Source of the DNA: Aedoeadaptatus acetigenes
GTDB lineage: Bacteria > Bacillota > Clostridia > Tissierellales > Peptoniphilaceae
Length of the DNA: 64,000 nt
Assembly: GCF_025566985.1 (NCBI RefSeq)
Contig: NZ_JAOQJD010000005.1
Location: 97,276-161,275 of the forward strand
Direction of reading: 5' to 3'
Shown here: positions 41,468 through 49,503 of the stretch, piece after piece
How the letters are laid out: every line of letters starts with the position of its first letter
Position numbering within the stretch: the first letter of the stretch is position 1
Translations under genes and position numbers: made by a program
The notes under the pieces: generated by a model
Told to the model about the DNA's origin: nothing
What the model saw: only the letters and a program-made list of their open reading frames with translations
Database searches by the model: none

Positions 41468-42478
41468 ATGGAAGAGGAACGATTAGTTTCAAAAACCGTG
41501 TTGCCTCAGGAAGAACGCCTGGAAACGGCCCTTCGTCCGAAATTTCTTTCGGAATACATCGGCCAGGACAAGGCGAAGGAAAAACTGGAAATTTTCATCG
41601 AAGCGGCCAGGCGCCGCGACGAATCCCTGGATCACGCCCTATTGAGCGGCCCGCCGGGGCTCGGTAAGACCACCCTGGCCAATATTATCGCCAATGAAAT
41701 GCACGTGAATATGCGCGTGACCTCCGGGCCGGCCATCGAACGACCGGGGGATTTGGCCAGCATTTTGACCAATCTGGATGAAAACGACGTGCTCTTTATC
41801 GACGAAATCCACCGCATTCCCCGCACCGTGGAGGAAATTCTCTACCCGGCCATGGAAGACTTTGCCTTGGACATTATCGTGGGCAAGGGCCCTTCGGCGA
41901 GGTCTTTGCGCCTAGACCTCAATCACTTTACATTGATCGGCGCCACCACTCGCTCCGGTCAATTGGCCTCGCCTTTAAGGGACCGCTTCGGTGTGCTCTT
42001 AAATCTCGAGCTTTACGACGCGGATAGCTTAAAGACGATTTTGCTGCGCTCGGCGGAGATTTTAAATATTCCCCTGAGCACGTCCGGCGCCATGGAAATC
42101 GCTAAAAGGAGCCGAGGCACGCCGCGCATCGCCAATCGCCTTTTGAAGCGGATTCGCGACTTTGCGGAAGTGAAGCGAAACGGATTGATCGACGAGGATG
42201 TGGCGAAAGAAGGCCTCCGCCTCTTGGATGTCGACGCCTATGGCTTGGACGATTTGGACCGAAAAATCTTGAGGACCATGATTTTAGACTACGAGGGGCG
42301 TCCCGTGGGGATCGATACCATAGCTGCCACCATCGGCGAGGAACGCATTACCATCGAAGATGTGTACGAGCCCTATTTGCTGCAAATAAATTTCATTCAA
42401 CGAACGCCTCGGGGCCGCATGGCCACGAAACGGGCCTACGATCATTTAGGCATTCCTTACAGAAAGGATGAGTCATGA
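41468..42478 (+). CDS. ruvB: Holliday junction DNA helicase subunit RuvB
   Basis: RuvB is the hexameric AAA+ motor of branch migration. The 336-residue protein has Walker A (LLSGPPGLGKTTLANIIA), Walker B (VLFIDEIHRIPRTVEE), sensor 1 in LIGATTRSG, the arginine finger region SPLRDRFG and a winged helix end (INFIQRTPRGRMATKRAYDH). Its start follows AAGGAGG, and its stop overlaps the next gene. Confidence 0.97.
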   Translation: MEEERLVSKTVLPQEERLETALRPKFLSEYIGQDKAKEKLEIFIEAARRRDESLDHALLSGPPGLGKTTLANIIANEMHVNMRVTSGPAIERPGDLASILTNLDENDVLFIDEIHRIPRTVEEILYPAMEDFALDIIVGKGPSARSLRLDLNHFTLIGATTRSGQLASPLRDRFGVLLNLELYDADSLKTILLRSAEILNIPLSTSGAMEIAKRSRGTPRIANRLLKRIRDFAEVKRNGLIDEDVAKEGLRLLDVDAYGLDDLDRKILRTMILDYEGRPVGIDTIAATIGEERITIEDVYEPYLLQINFIQRTPRGRMATKRAYDHLGIPYRKDES

Positions 42479-43704
42479 AAAAAATACTTAGCTTGCTGGC
42501 CTTTGTCGCCGTACTCGTAATGGGCGCGCCGGTGTTTGCGCAATCGGAGCCCATTCACGTCAAAGTAGGCCCCACTTCCTCTTCCATTACCCTTTCCACC
42601 GATGGCAGCTTAATGAAAAACGGCAGCCCCGTGGGAAGCAGCTTTACCGCCACGGCGTCCAATGTGTCGGATGCCGATGTATTTTCTTCTACCGCCGGCT
42701 ATATTTCAATCGGCGGGAAGCCTTACCGGGGAAGTGTGCGCTTTGTGAAATCGGGCGATCAGTTGAAATCGGTGAACATCGTCGATGTGGACGATTACAT
42801 TCGCGGCGTCCTGCCGAAAGAAATCGGCACCACCACGCCCATCGAAGCCTTGAAGGTGCAGGCCGTTGTCTCCAGAAGCTTTGCATATGCCAACTGGAAT
42901 AAATTTGCCAAGTACGGCTATAATTTAGACGATTCAAGCGCATCACAAGCTTATGCCGGCATGAGCGTCGAGTCGCCAATGACCGATCGGGCCGTGGCGG
43001 AGACGAAGGGCCAAATTCTTTACTACAAAGGCGAAGTGGCCAATACGATTTTCCACGCCACTAGCGGCGGCGAAACGGAAGCCATCGAAGACGTATGGGG
43101 CGGCAATCCCTCTCCCTACTTGAAGGCCCTGAAAGACCCTTACTCACTGAATACGCGCCACGCCACTTGGGAGGCGACGCTCTCATCCGCCGACATTTGC
43201 AGGGCTTTTCCCGCTGTGGGACAGCCCACGTCTTTGGAAGTCTCGGAGCGCTCCTCTACCGGGCGGATTAAGTTCATGGCCGTCGTCGGAACTTCGGGAA
43301 GAGAAGTCGTTACTGGCAATCAATTCCGCATGAAAATGGGACCCATTAAGGTAAAGAGCGCAAACTTCGGCACGGAATCGAAGGCCCGCGCAGCGGAAAG
43401 ACCGCTGACGGTGATCACCTCGACGGGAATCAGACCCTATACAAAGGATCGAGTTATTTCCGCCACTGGCATTCGCGCAGGTAGCGCCGATTCGGTGATC
43501 CGCGCCAATGGCTTAGAGAGTGCAAGTGCACAAACGGCAACCTACAACGATGTCATGCCCATTCGAGGCTCGATTACATTAAAGGGCACGGGCTACGGCC
43601 ACGGCGTGGGCCTCAGCCAATACGGCGCCATTGAAATGGCCAAGGCCGGCAAGGATTACAAAGCGATTTTGAGCTTCTACTATCCCGGTACGGAATTACG
43701 ATAG
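42475..43704 (+). CDS. Secreted SpoIID/LytB-domain protein
   Basis: The 409-residue product has a signal peptide (KKILSLLAFVAVLVMGAPVFA) and the SpoIID core. The core includes YIRGVLPKEIGTTTPIEALK with the expected catalytic Glu, AVVSRSFAYANW, ETKGQILYYKG, ATSGGETE and near the end GTGYGHGVGLSQYGAIEMAK. SpoIID is a lytic transglycosylase acting on glycan strands after stem peptides are removed. A Ser/Thr/Arg-rich insertion lies at about 305-350. The gene sits between ruvB and queA with no other sporulation gene in the window, so a vegetative wall role is possible. Confidence 0.88.
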   Translation: MKKILSLLAFVAVLVMGAPVFAQSEPIHVKVGPTSSSITLSTDGSLMKNGSPVGSSFTATASNVSDADVFSSTAGYISIGGKPYRGSVRFVKSGDQLKSVNIVDVDDYIRGVLPKEIGTTTPIEALKVQAVVSRSFAYANWNKFAKYGYNLDDSSASQAYAGMSVESPMTDRAVAETKGQILYYKGEVANTIFHATSGGETEAIEDVWGGNPSPYLKALKDPYSLNTRHATWEATLSSADICRAFPAVGQPTSLEVSERSSTGRIKFMAVVGTSGREVVTGNQFRMKMGPIKVKSANFGTESKARAAERPLTVITSTGIRPYTKDRVISATGIRAGSADSVIRANGLESASAQTATYNDVMPIRGSITLKGTGYGHGVGLSQYGAIEMAKAGKDYKAILSFYYPGTELR

Positions 43705-43714
43705 AAAGGACAGC

Positions 43715-44746
43715 ATGAAAACAAGCGAGTTTTACTACGATCTTCCCGAAGAGTTAATCGCCCAACACCCGGCGGATAAGCGCGACGAATCCAGACTTTT
43801 GCACGCCATGGCAAATGGCGAGGTGGAAGATTTAACCTTTAAAGACATTCTTCGATTCATTCGCCCCGAAGATGTGCTGGTGATTAATAACACGAAGGTT
43901 CTTCCCGCGCGGATTTACGGCCATCGTCCGGAAAAAGAGGAGCACATTGAAGTGCTTCTCGTAAAAGAAATCGAAAAGGATCTTTGGCAGTGCATGGCGC
44001 GCCCGGGCAAAAAGATGAAAGTCGGCGGCACCATCGAATTCGGCGAGGGCCTTACGGGAAAAGTGGAAGCGGTGACGGAAGACGGCTTGCGCCACATTCG
44101 CTTTTCCTACGAAGGCGTGTTTATCGAGATTTTGGAACGCCTCGGCGAAATGCCTCTGCCGCCCTACATTCATGAAAAATTAAAGGACAAGGATCGCTAC
44201 CAGACGGTCTACGCCAAATACGAAGGCTCCGCTGCGGCGCCCACGGCGGGCCTGCATTTTACACAAGAGCTTTTGGATGCCATTCGCGCGCAGGGCACGG
44301 AAATCGCGGAGATTACCCTCCACGTGGGCCTCGGAACCTTCCGCCCGGTTAAAGTCGACGAGGTGGAATCCCACGAAATGCACAGCGAGTACTATAAAAT
44401 CGACGAGAAGGCGGCCGAGGCCATCAATCGCGCCAAGAAAAACGGCGGCAGAGTCATCGCCGTGGGCACCACCTCCATTCGCACCTTGGAAAGCTGCATG
44501 CAAAAAAACGGCAAGATCTGCGCCGATTCCGACAACACGTCGATTTTTATCTATCCCGGCTACGAATTTAAAATCGTCGACGCCATCGTGACGAATTTCC
44601 ACTTGCCGGAATCCACCTTGATTATGCTGGTTTCCGCTTTTTACGGAAAAGACGCCATACTGAAAGCCTATGGCCACGCCGTGAAAGAAGGCTACCGCTT
44701 TTTCAGTTTCGGCGACGCCATGTTTATAGAAAAGAGAGAATCATGA
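43715..44746 (+). CDS. queA: S-adenosylmethionine:tRNA ribosyltransferase-isomerase
   Basis: QueA adds the epoxycyclopentane part of queuosine to tRNA. The 343-residue protein has FYYDLPEELIAQHPADKRDESRL at the start, then PARIYGHRPE, AAPTAGLHFTQELLDAI, HVGLGTFRPVKVD and TNFHLPESTLIMLVSAFYGK. Length is standard. Overlaps tgt by four bases, so both queuosine steps are coupled. Confidence 0.97.
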   Translation: MKTSEFYYDLPEELIAQHPADKRDESRLLHAMANGEVEDLTFKDILRFIRPEDVLVINNTKVLPARIYGHRPEKEEHIEVLLVKEIEKDLWQCMARPGKKMKVGGTIEFGEGLTGKVEAVTEDGLRHIRFSYEGVFIEILERLGEMPLPPYIHEKLKDKDRYQTVYAKYEGSAAAPTAGLHFTQELLDAIRAQGTEIAEITLHVGLGTFRPVKVDEVESHEMHSEYYKIDEKAAEAINRAKKNGGRVIAVGTTSIRTLESCMQKNGKICADSDNTSIFIYPGYEFKIVDAIVTNFHLPESTLIMLVSAFYGKDAILKAYGHAVKEGYRFFSFGDAMFIEKRES

Positions 44747-45861
44747 AATTTACATTAACCCATGAATCTTCGAATACGAAGGCGCGGCGAGGCGTCATCG
44801 AAACCGATCACGGAACAATCCAAACGCCGATCTTCATGCCCGTGGGCACCCAGGCCACGGTCAAGACCATGACGCCGGAAGATCTCAGGGCCATTCGTGC
44901 GCAGATTATATTGTCAAACACCTACCATTTGTTCCTGCGCCCGGGCACGGAGATCATTCAAGAGGCCGGGGGCCTGCATAAATTTATGCATTGGGACGGC
45001 CCGATCTTAACGGACAGCGGCGGCTTTCAAGTCTTCAGTTTGTCTCACCGACGGAAAATCACAGAAGAGGGCGTCACTTTCCGCAGCCATATCGACGGAT
45101 CGAAGCAATTCCTTTCACCGGAAAAATCCATCGAGATCCAGCACATCTTGGGCTCGGACATTATTATGGCCTTCGACGAATGCGCGCCCTATCCCGCATC
45201 AAGAGATTATATTATGCATTCCGCCGAGCGCACCAGTCGCTGGGCCGAGCGCTGTAAGATCTACCACGACGACAAGCCGGGGCAAAACCTCTTCGGCATT
45301 ATCCAAGGGGGCATGTTCAAGGACCTTCGGAGACAAAGCGCCGAGCAACTGGTGGCCATGGATTTTCCCGGCTACGCCGTGGGCGGCCTCTCCGTAGGCG
45401 AGCCCATCGAAACCATGTGCGACGTTCTGGACTACACCACGGACTTTATGCCGAAAGACAAGCCCCGCTACCTCATGGGCGTCGGGACGCCGGATTTTCT
45501 CTTTGAGGCCGTGGAAAGGGGCATCGACATGGCGGACTGCGTCCTTCCCACGCGTAACGCGAGAAAAGGCACTTGCATGACAAGCCACGGAAAGCTCGTC
45601 ATAAAAAACGCCCAATACGCTCACGATTTCCGGCCACTGGACGAGGAATGCGACTGCTACGTCTGCCGAAATTACTCCAGAGCCTATATTCGCCACTTGT
45701 TTAAAGCTAATGAAATTCTCGGCATGCACCTGGCCAGTTACCACAATTTGTATTTTCTCTTAAATCTCATGGACAATATAAGAAAGTCCATAGAAGAAGA
45801 CAACTTCCTTCAATATAAAGATGACTTTTACGGAAAATATGGTTATAATAATAAGAAATAG
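44743..45861 (+). CDS. tgt: tRNA-guanine transglycosylase
   Basis: Tgt swaps G34 for preQ1 in tRNAs with GUN anticodons. The 372-residue enzyme shows FMPVGTQATVKTMTPEDL, ILTDSGGFQVFSL with the catalytic Asp, YAVGGLSVGEP, YLMGVGTP and the zinc site C-x-C-x2-C (CDCYVC) with a later His. It is followed 13 bases later by yajC. Confidence 0.97.
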   Translation: MKFTLTHESSNTKARRGVIETDHGTIQTPIFMPVGTQATVKTMTPEDLRAIRAQIILSNTYHLFLRPGTEIIQEAGGLHKFMHWDGPILTDSGGFQVFSLSHRRKITEEGVTFRSHIDGSKQFLSPEKSIEIQHILGSDIIMAFDECAPYPASRDYIMHSAERTSRWAERCKIYHDDKPGQNLFGIIQGGMFKDLRRQSAEQLVAMDFPGYAVGGLSVGEPIETMCDVLDYTTDFMPKDKPRYLMGVGTPDFLFEAVERGIDMADCVLPTRNARKGTCMTSHGKLVIKNAQYAHDFRPLDEECDCYVCRNYSRAYIRHLFKANEILGMHLASYHNLYFLLNLMDNIRKSIEEDNFLQYKDDFYGKYGYNNKK

Positions 45862-45874
45862 ATAGGAGGTATGT

Positions 45875-46228
45875 ATGGAATTTGGAGATGGTCTTTTCCC
45901 GCTGGGAGCGATCGGTGGGGGAAATTCAATGGTCCCTACACTCATCTCTGTCGTTTTAATGATCGCCATCTTTTACTTCGGTATTATTCGCCCGAATAAA
46001 AAGAAGGAAAAAGAAGCGGCAGAAATGATGGAGAATCTGGCCGTCGGCGACGTTATCTATACCTATGGCGGCATCGTCGGAAAGATCGTGCAGGTGAAGG
46101 CCGATGTGATCGTCATCGAATCCACGGGCATGAAGACGCGCTTGGAAATTATGAAATGGGCGGTCAAGAATGTCTTGAAACCGTCGGGACGGAAAGCTGA
46201 AAAAGAAGAAGACGAAGAGGAAGAATAG
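45875..46228 (+). CDS. yajC: Preprotein translocase subunit YajC
   Basis: YajC is a small accessory of the Sec translocon. The 117-residue product has a short N-terminal stretch, one membrane segment (about 24-41, VPTLISVVLMIAIFYFGI) and the family motif RPNKKKEKEAAEMMENL, then GDVIYTYGGIVGKI and a very acidic end (EKEEDEEEE). It has a strong GGAGG site. In many Clostridia secD and secF follow nearby. Here scfA and scfB follow. Confidence 0.95.
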   Translation: MEFGDGLFPLGAIGGGNSMVPTLISVVLMIAIFYFGIIRPNKKKEKEAAEMMENLAVGDVIYTYGGIVGKIVQVKADVIVIESTGMKTRLEIMKWAVKNVLKPSGRKAEKEEDEEEE

Positions 46229-46237
46229 GAGCATTTT

Positions 46238-46384
46238 ATGAAATACATAAAAACACTGACGAAACGTTCACTGCGTAAAGGTTTAGAAAAAGCCGGTTGC
46301 GGCGAATGTCAAACCTCTTGCCAATCGGCCTGCAAGACCTCTTGTACCGTCGGCAATCAAAAGTGCGAAAATAAGGACAGATAA
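46238..46384 (+). CDS. scfA: Six-cysteine peptide SCIFF (RiPP precursor)
   Basis: The 48-residue peptide has a basic leader (KYIKTLTKRSLRKGLEKAG) and a core with exactly six cysteines at 21, 24, 28, 32, 36 and 43, including SACKTSCTVGNQKCE. This is the near-universal clostridial SCIFF peptide. Its maturase ScfB forms Cys-to-Thr thioether bonds (C-T in SCTVG fits). The final product's role is unknown. TAGGAG precedes the start. A terminator-like hairpin separates it from scfB. Confidence 0.96.
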   Translation: MKYIKTLTKRSLRKGLEKAGCGECQTSCQSACKTSCTVGNQKCENKDR

Positions 46385-46414
46385 GGTTGTGGGATTCCCA
46401 CACCTTTTTCTTTT
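46384..46414 (+). terminator. Attenuating terminator between scfA and scfB
   Basis: AGG-T-TGTGGG (46384-46393) pairs with CCCACACCT (46397-46405) with one bulged T, followed by TTTTTCTTTT. It should let scfA be expressed well above scfB, useful when one gene encodes a peptide and the other its catalyst. Confidence 0.78.
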
Positions 46415-46428
46415 AGAAGGGGAAATTT

Positions 46429-47787
46429 GTGCGTAAAATTCATCGTTTTCAAGGAAATGGCAAGCATATATTACTTGATGTGGCATCGGGGGCGGTGCAC
46501 GTAGTTGATCCCATGATTTTCGACATGGCCGCAGACATGTTGGATTTGTCGAAAGAGGCCATGGTGGAAAAATACACAGGTCGCTACGATCCTCGTGAGG
46601 TGGCACAGGGCTACGATGAGCTGGATTACCTTATTGAAGAGGGCCTGCTCTACTGTGAGGACACGCCGGTGGATTTAAGCGGCTTTAATCCGGACTGCCA
46701 CATTAAAGCCATGTGCCTTCACGTCTCCCACGACTGTAATTTGCGCTGCGCCTACTGTTTCGCCTCTCAGGGGGATTTCCACGGCGAGCGCATGGTCATG
46801 GATCTCGAGACCGGGAAAAAAGCCTTGGATTTTCTTTTGGAAAACTCCGGAAACCGCCGTAATTTAGAAGTCGACTTTTTCGGCGGCGAACCCATGATGA
46901 ATTTCGATGTGGTAAAAGAGCTGGTTAGCTACGGCAGAGAACGGGAGAAAGCCTACGGAAAGAATTTCCGCTTCACTATGACGACCAACGGCCTTTTGCT
47001 GAACGATGAAAATATCGAGTATTTGAACCGCGAAATGGCCAATGTGGTCCTGTCTATTGACGGCCGCAAGGAAATCAACGACGCCATGCGTCCCACGGTC
47101 AACAAAAAAGGCAGCTACGACACCATCGTTCCGAATTTTCAAAAATTAATCGCCTCCCGAGGAGACAAGGATTACTACATTCGCGGCACCTTTACCAATC
47201 ACAATTTAGACTTTTCGAAAGACGTTATCTTGTTCCACGATTTGGGCTTTGAGAAGACCTCCATGGAGCCGGTGGTCACCGATCCCAATGAGGAATACGC
47301 CATTCGCGAAGAGCATCTGGATCAAATCCTGAAAGAGTACGAAAAGCTCAGCGAAGACTATTTGCGCATTCGCAAAGAGGATCCCGATTTTCTCTTTTTC
47401 CACTACATGATCGATCTCTCCGGCGGCCCCTGCGCTTACAAAAAAAGCATCGGCTGCGGCGCGGGAAGCGAATACGTGGCCGTGACGCCGACGGGGGATA
47501 TTTATCCCTGTCATCAATTTGTCGGCGAGGAAGATTTCCTCCTGGGAAATGTGGACGATGGCATCGTGAACAAAGATCTGCAAGACCACTTCCACAAAGC
47601 CGACGTCTTTCATAAAGGGGCCTGCACCGATTGCTGGGCCAAGTATTTTTGCAGTGGCGGTTGCCACGCCAACGCCTACCACAACAACGGCGACATTTAC
47701 GAGCCCTTCGACATCGGTTGCCAAATGGAGCGCAAGCGCCTGGAATGCGCCCTCAGTGTCTATGCCAATGAGCAGAGTGAAGAATGA
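46429..47787 (+). CDS. scfB: SCIFF maturase, radical SAM/SPASM
   Basis: The 452-residue enzyme installs thioether crosslinks in ScfA. It has an N-terminal peptide-recognition region (about 1-88), the radical SAM cluster C103-x3-C107-x2-C110 (CNLRCAYC), FFGGEPMMNF, and a SPASM domain. SPASM cysteines are in IGCGAGSEYVAV, IYPCHQFVG, CTDCWAKYFCSGGCHA and FDIGCQMERKRLEC. GTG start with GGGGAAA before it. Its stop overlaps recJ. Confidence 0.96.
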   Translation: MRKIHRFQGNGKHILLDVASGAVHVVDPMIFDMAADMLDLSKEAMVEKYTGRYDPREVAQGYDELDYLIEEGLLYCEDTPVDLSGFNPDCHIKAMCLHVSHDCNLRCAYCFASQGDFHGERMVMDLETGKKALDFLLENSGNRRNLEVDFFGGEPMMNFDVVKELVSYGREREKAYGKNFRFTMTTNGLLLNDENIEYLNREMANVVLSIDGRKEINDAMRPTVNKKGSYDTIVPNFQKLIASRGDKDYYIRGTFTNHNLDFSKDVILFHDLGFEKTSMEPVVTDPNEEYAIREEHLDQILKEYEKLSEDYLRIRKEDPDFLFFHYMIDLSGGPCAYKKSIGCGAGSEYVAVTPTGDIYPCHQFVGEEDFLLGNVDDGIVNKDLQDHFHKADVFHKGACTDCWAKYFCSGGCHANAYHNNGDIYEPFDIGCQMERKRLECALSVYANEQSEE

Positions 47788-49499
47788 AGTACTGGTCTAT
47801 TAAAAACGAACAACCGAAAGAATCCATCGACTTTCGCGCATTGGGCCTGCAGGAATGGGAGTTTCGCATTCTGGTGAATCGCGGCGTGGACACGAAAGAA
47901 AAGATTCAAAACTATCTGCACCCTTCGATGGATCACATCCATTCGCCCATCGCATTAAAAGATATGGTAAAGGCGGGCAATCTCGTTCAGAGCGTCAAGG
48001 GAAAAATCCGCATCATCGGCGATTACGACTGCGACGGCGTCATGAGCACGACCATTCTCATGAAAGGCCTGCGTGGACTCGGCTACGATGTGGACTATCG
48101 CTTGCCCCATCGACGGGAAGACGGCTACGGAATGAAGCCCTATATGGCCGAAGAAGCCGCTCGTGACGGCGTGGAGGCGATCATTACCTGCGACAATGGT
48201 ATTGCGCAGTTTGAAGCCATCCAAAAGGCGAAAGCCCTTGGCCTGAAAGTCATCGTCATCGACCACCATCAATTGGTGCGACGAGAAGGCGAGGAAGTCC
48301 TGCCCGATGCCGACGCCATTATCAATCCCCATCAAGAAGCCTGCAGCTATCCCTTCAAAGGCTTGTGCGGCGGCGCCTTGGCATATTATTTTATTAACTA
48401 TCTCTATACGATTTCGGGAAATATCGAGACCATGGATAAAGACCTGATCGGTTTTGCCGCCTTAGCGACGGTGTGCGATGTCATGGAGCTTATTGGCGAA
48501 AACAGAGATCTGGTCACTTGCGGTTTGGAACAATTGAATCGTTCGCAAAACATCGGCTTAAATGCTCTGAGAGATGCAGCCGGTATAAAAGGCGACATCG
48601 ACGCCTACCATCTAGGTTTTATTTTAGGTCCCACCATTAATGCGGCGGGCCGGTTGGATACGGCCGCCGACGGGGTGGAACTGTTTTTAACGGAAGACGA
48701 GGATTTCGCAAAAAAGACCGCCGCCTATTTGCGGGAATTGAACAGAAAGCGCCAAGATTTAACCACCGAAGGCCTGGCCCGTTTGGAAAAACAATTGGCC
48801 AGTCCCAAGGAAAGGGTGCAGCCCATTTACATTTTAAAAGATGAAACCATCGACGAGTCCATCGCCGGCATTATCGCCGGGCGCATTAAGGGCAAATATC
48901 ATCGCCCCTGCATCGTACTTACCTCGGGCAAAGACGGTCTGAAGGGATCAGGCAGAAGCATCGACGCTTATAATATGGTGGAGCAGATCCGAAAGAGCGA
49001 AAAATACCTTTCCTCCTTCGGCGGCCACGCCATGGCCTGCGGCTTAAGCTTGAGAAAAGATCAGTTTATCGCCTTTAAGCTCGATGCCATCGAAAAAAGC
49101 GATTTGGATCCCAGAGATTTGATCCCTCGTGTGCGACTGGATACGATTATGCAGCTCGACAAGGTGAGTGCTGAAACTGTGGAGCGACTGAATCGCCTGA
49201 AGCCCTTCGGAAACGGAAATCCCAAACCGCTTTTCGGCGCAACCGGGGTCTATGTTTCACAGTACCGAATTTTAGGTAAGAATAGAAATGTAATTAAATT
49301 GGAGCTATTCTACAATCAGGCGCGCTACGACGGCATTCTCTTTATGCCGGCGGATGAATTTCTGGCCTTTGCCAATGAGGCGAAGGCACCGGACGGCAGC
49401 CTATGCATCGACATGGCCTATGTGCCCACCATCGACACATTTAATAACAGAAATACGCTTCAATTTCAAATCGAAGACTTAAGACGATCTAAACGGTGA
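47784..49499 (+). CDS. recJ: Single-strand DNA exonuclease RecJ
   Basis: RecJ is a 5'-3' exonuclease in recombination and repair. The 571-residue protein has DHH-family motifs (IIGDYDCDGVMSTTIL, ITCDNGIAQFEAI, VIVIDHHQL) and the DHHA1 motif (SSFGGHAMACGLSL), followed by an OB-like C-terminal domain. Length is standard. It starts in overlap with scfB and ends 4 bases before rel. Confidence 0.96.
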   Translation: MKYWSIKNEQPKESIDFRALGLQEWEFRILVNRGVDTKEKIQNYLHPSMDHIHSPIALKDMVKAGNLVQSVKGKIRIIGDYDCDGVMSTTILMKGLRGLGYDVDYRLPHRREDGYGMKPYMAEEAARDGVEAIITCDNGIAQFEAIQKAKALGLKVIVIDHHQLVRREGEEVLPDADAIINPHQEACSYPFKGLCGGALAYYFINYLYTISGNIETMDKDLIGFAALATVCDVMELIGENRDLVTCGLEQLNRSQNIGLNALRDAAGIKGDIDAYHLGFILGPTINAAGRLDTAADGVELFLTEDEDFAKKTAAYLRELNRKRQDLTTEGLARLEKQLASPKERVQPIYILKDETIDESIAGIIAGRIKGKYHRPCIVLTSGKDGLKGSGRSIDAYNMVEQIRKSEKYLSSFGGHAMACGLSLRKDQFIAFKLDAIEKSDLDPRDLIPRVRLDTIMQLDKVSAETVERLNRLKPFGNGNPKPLFGATGVYVSQYRILGKNRNVIKLELFYNQARYDGILFMPADEFLAFANEAKAPDGSLCIDMAYVPTIDTFNNRNTLQFQIEDLRRSKR

Positions 49500-49503
49500 T
49501 ACT

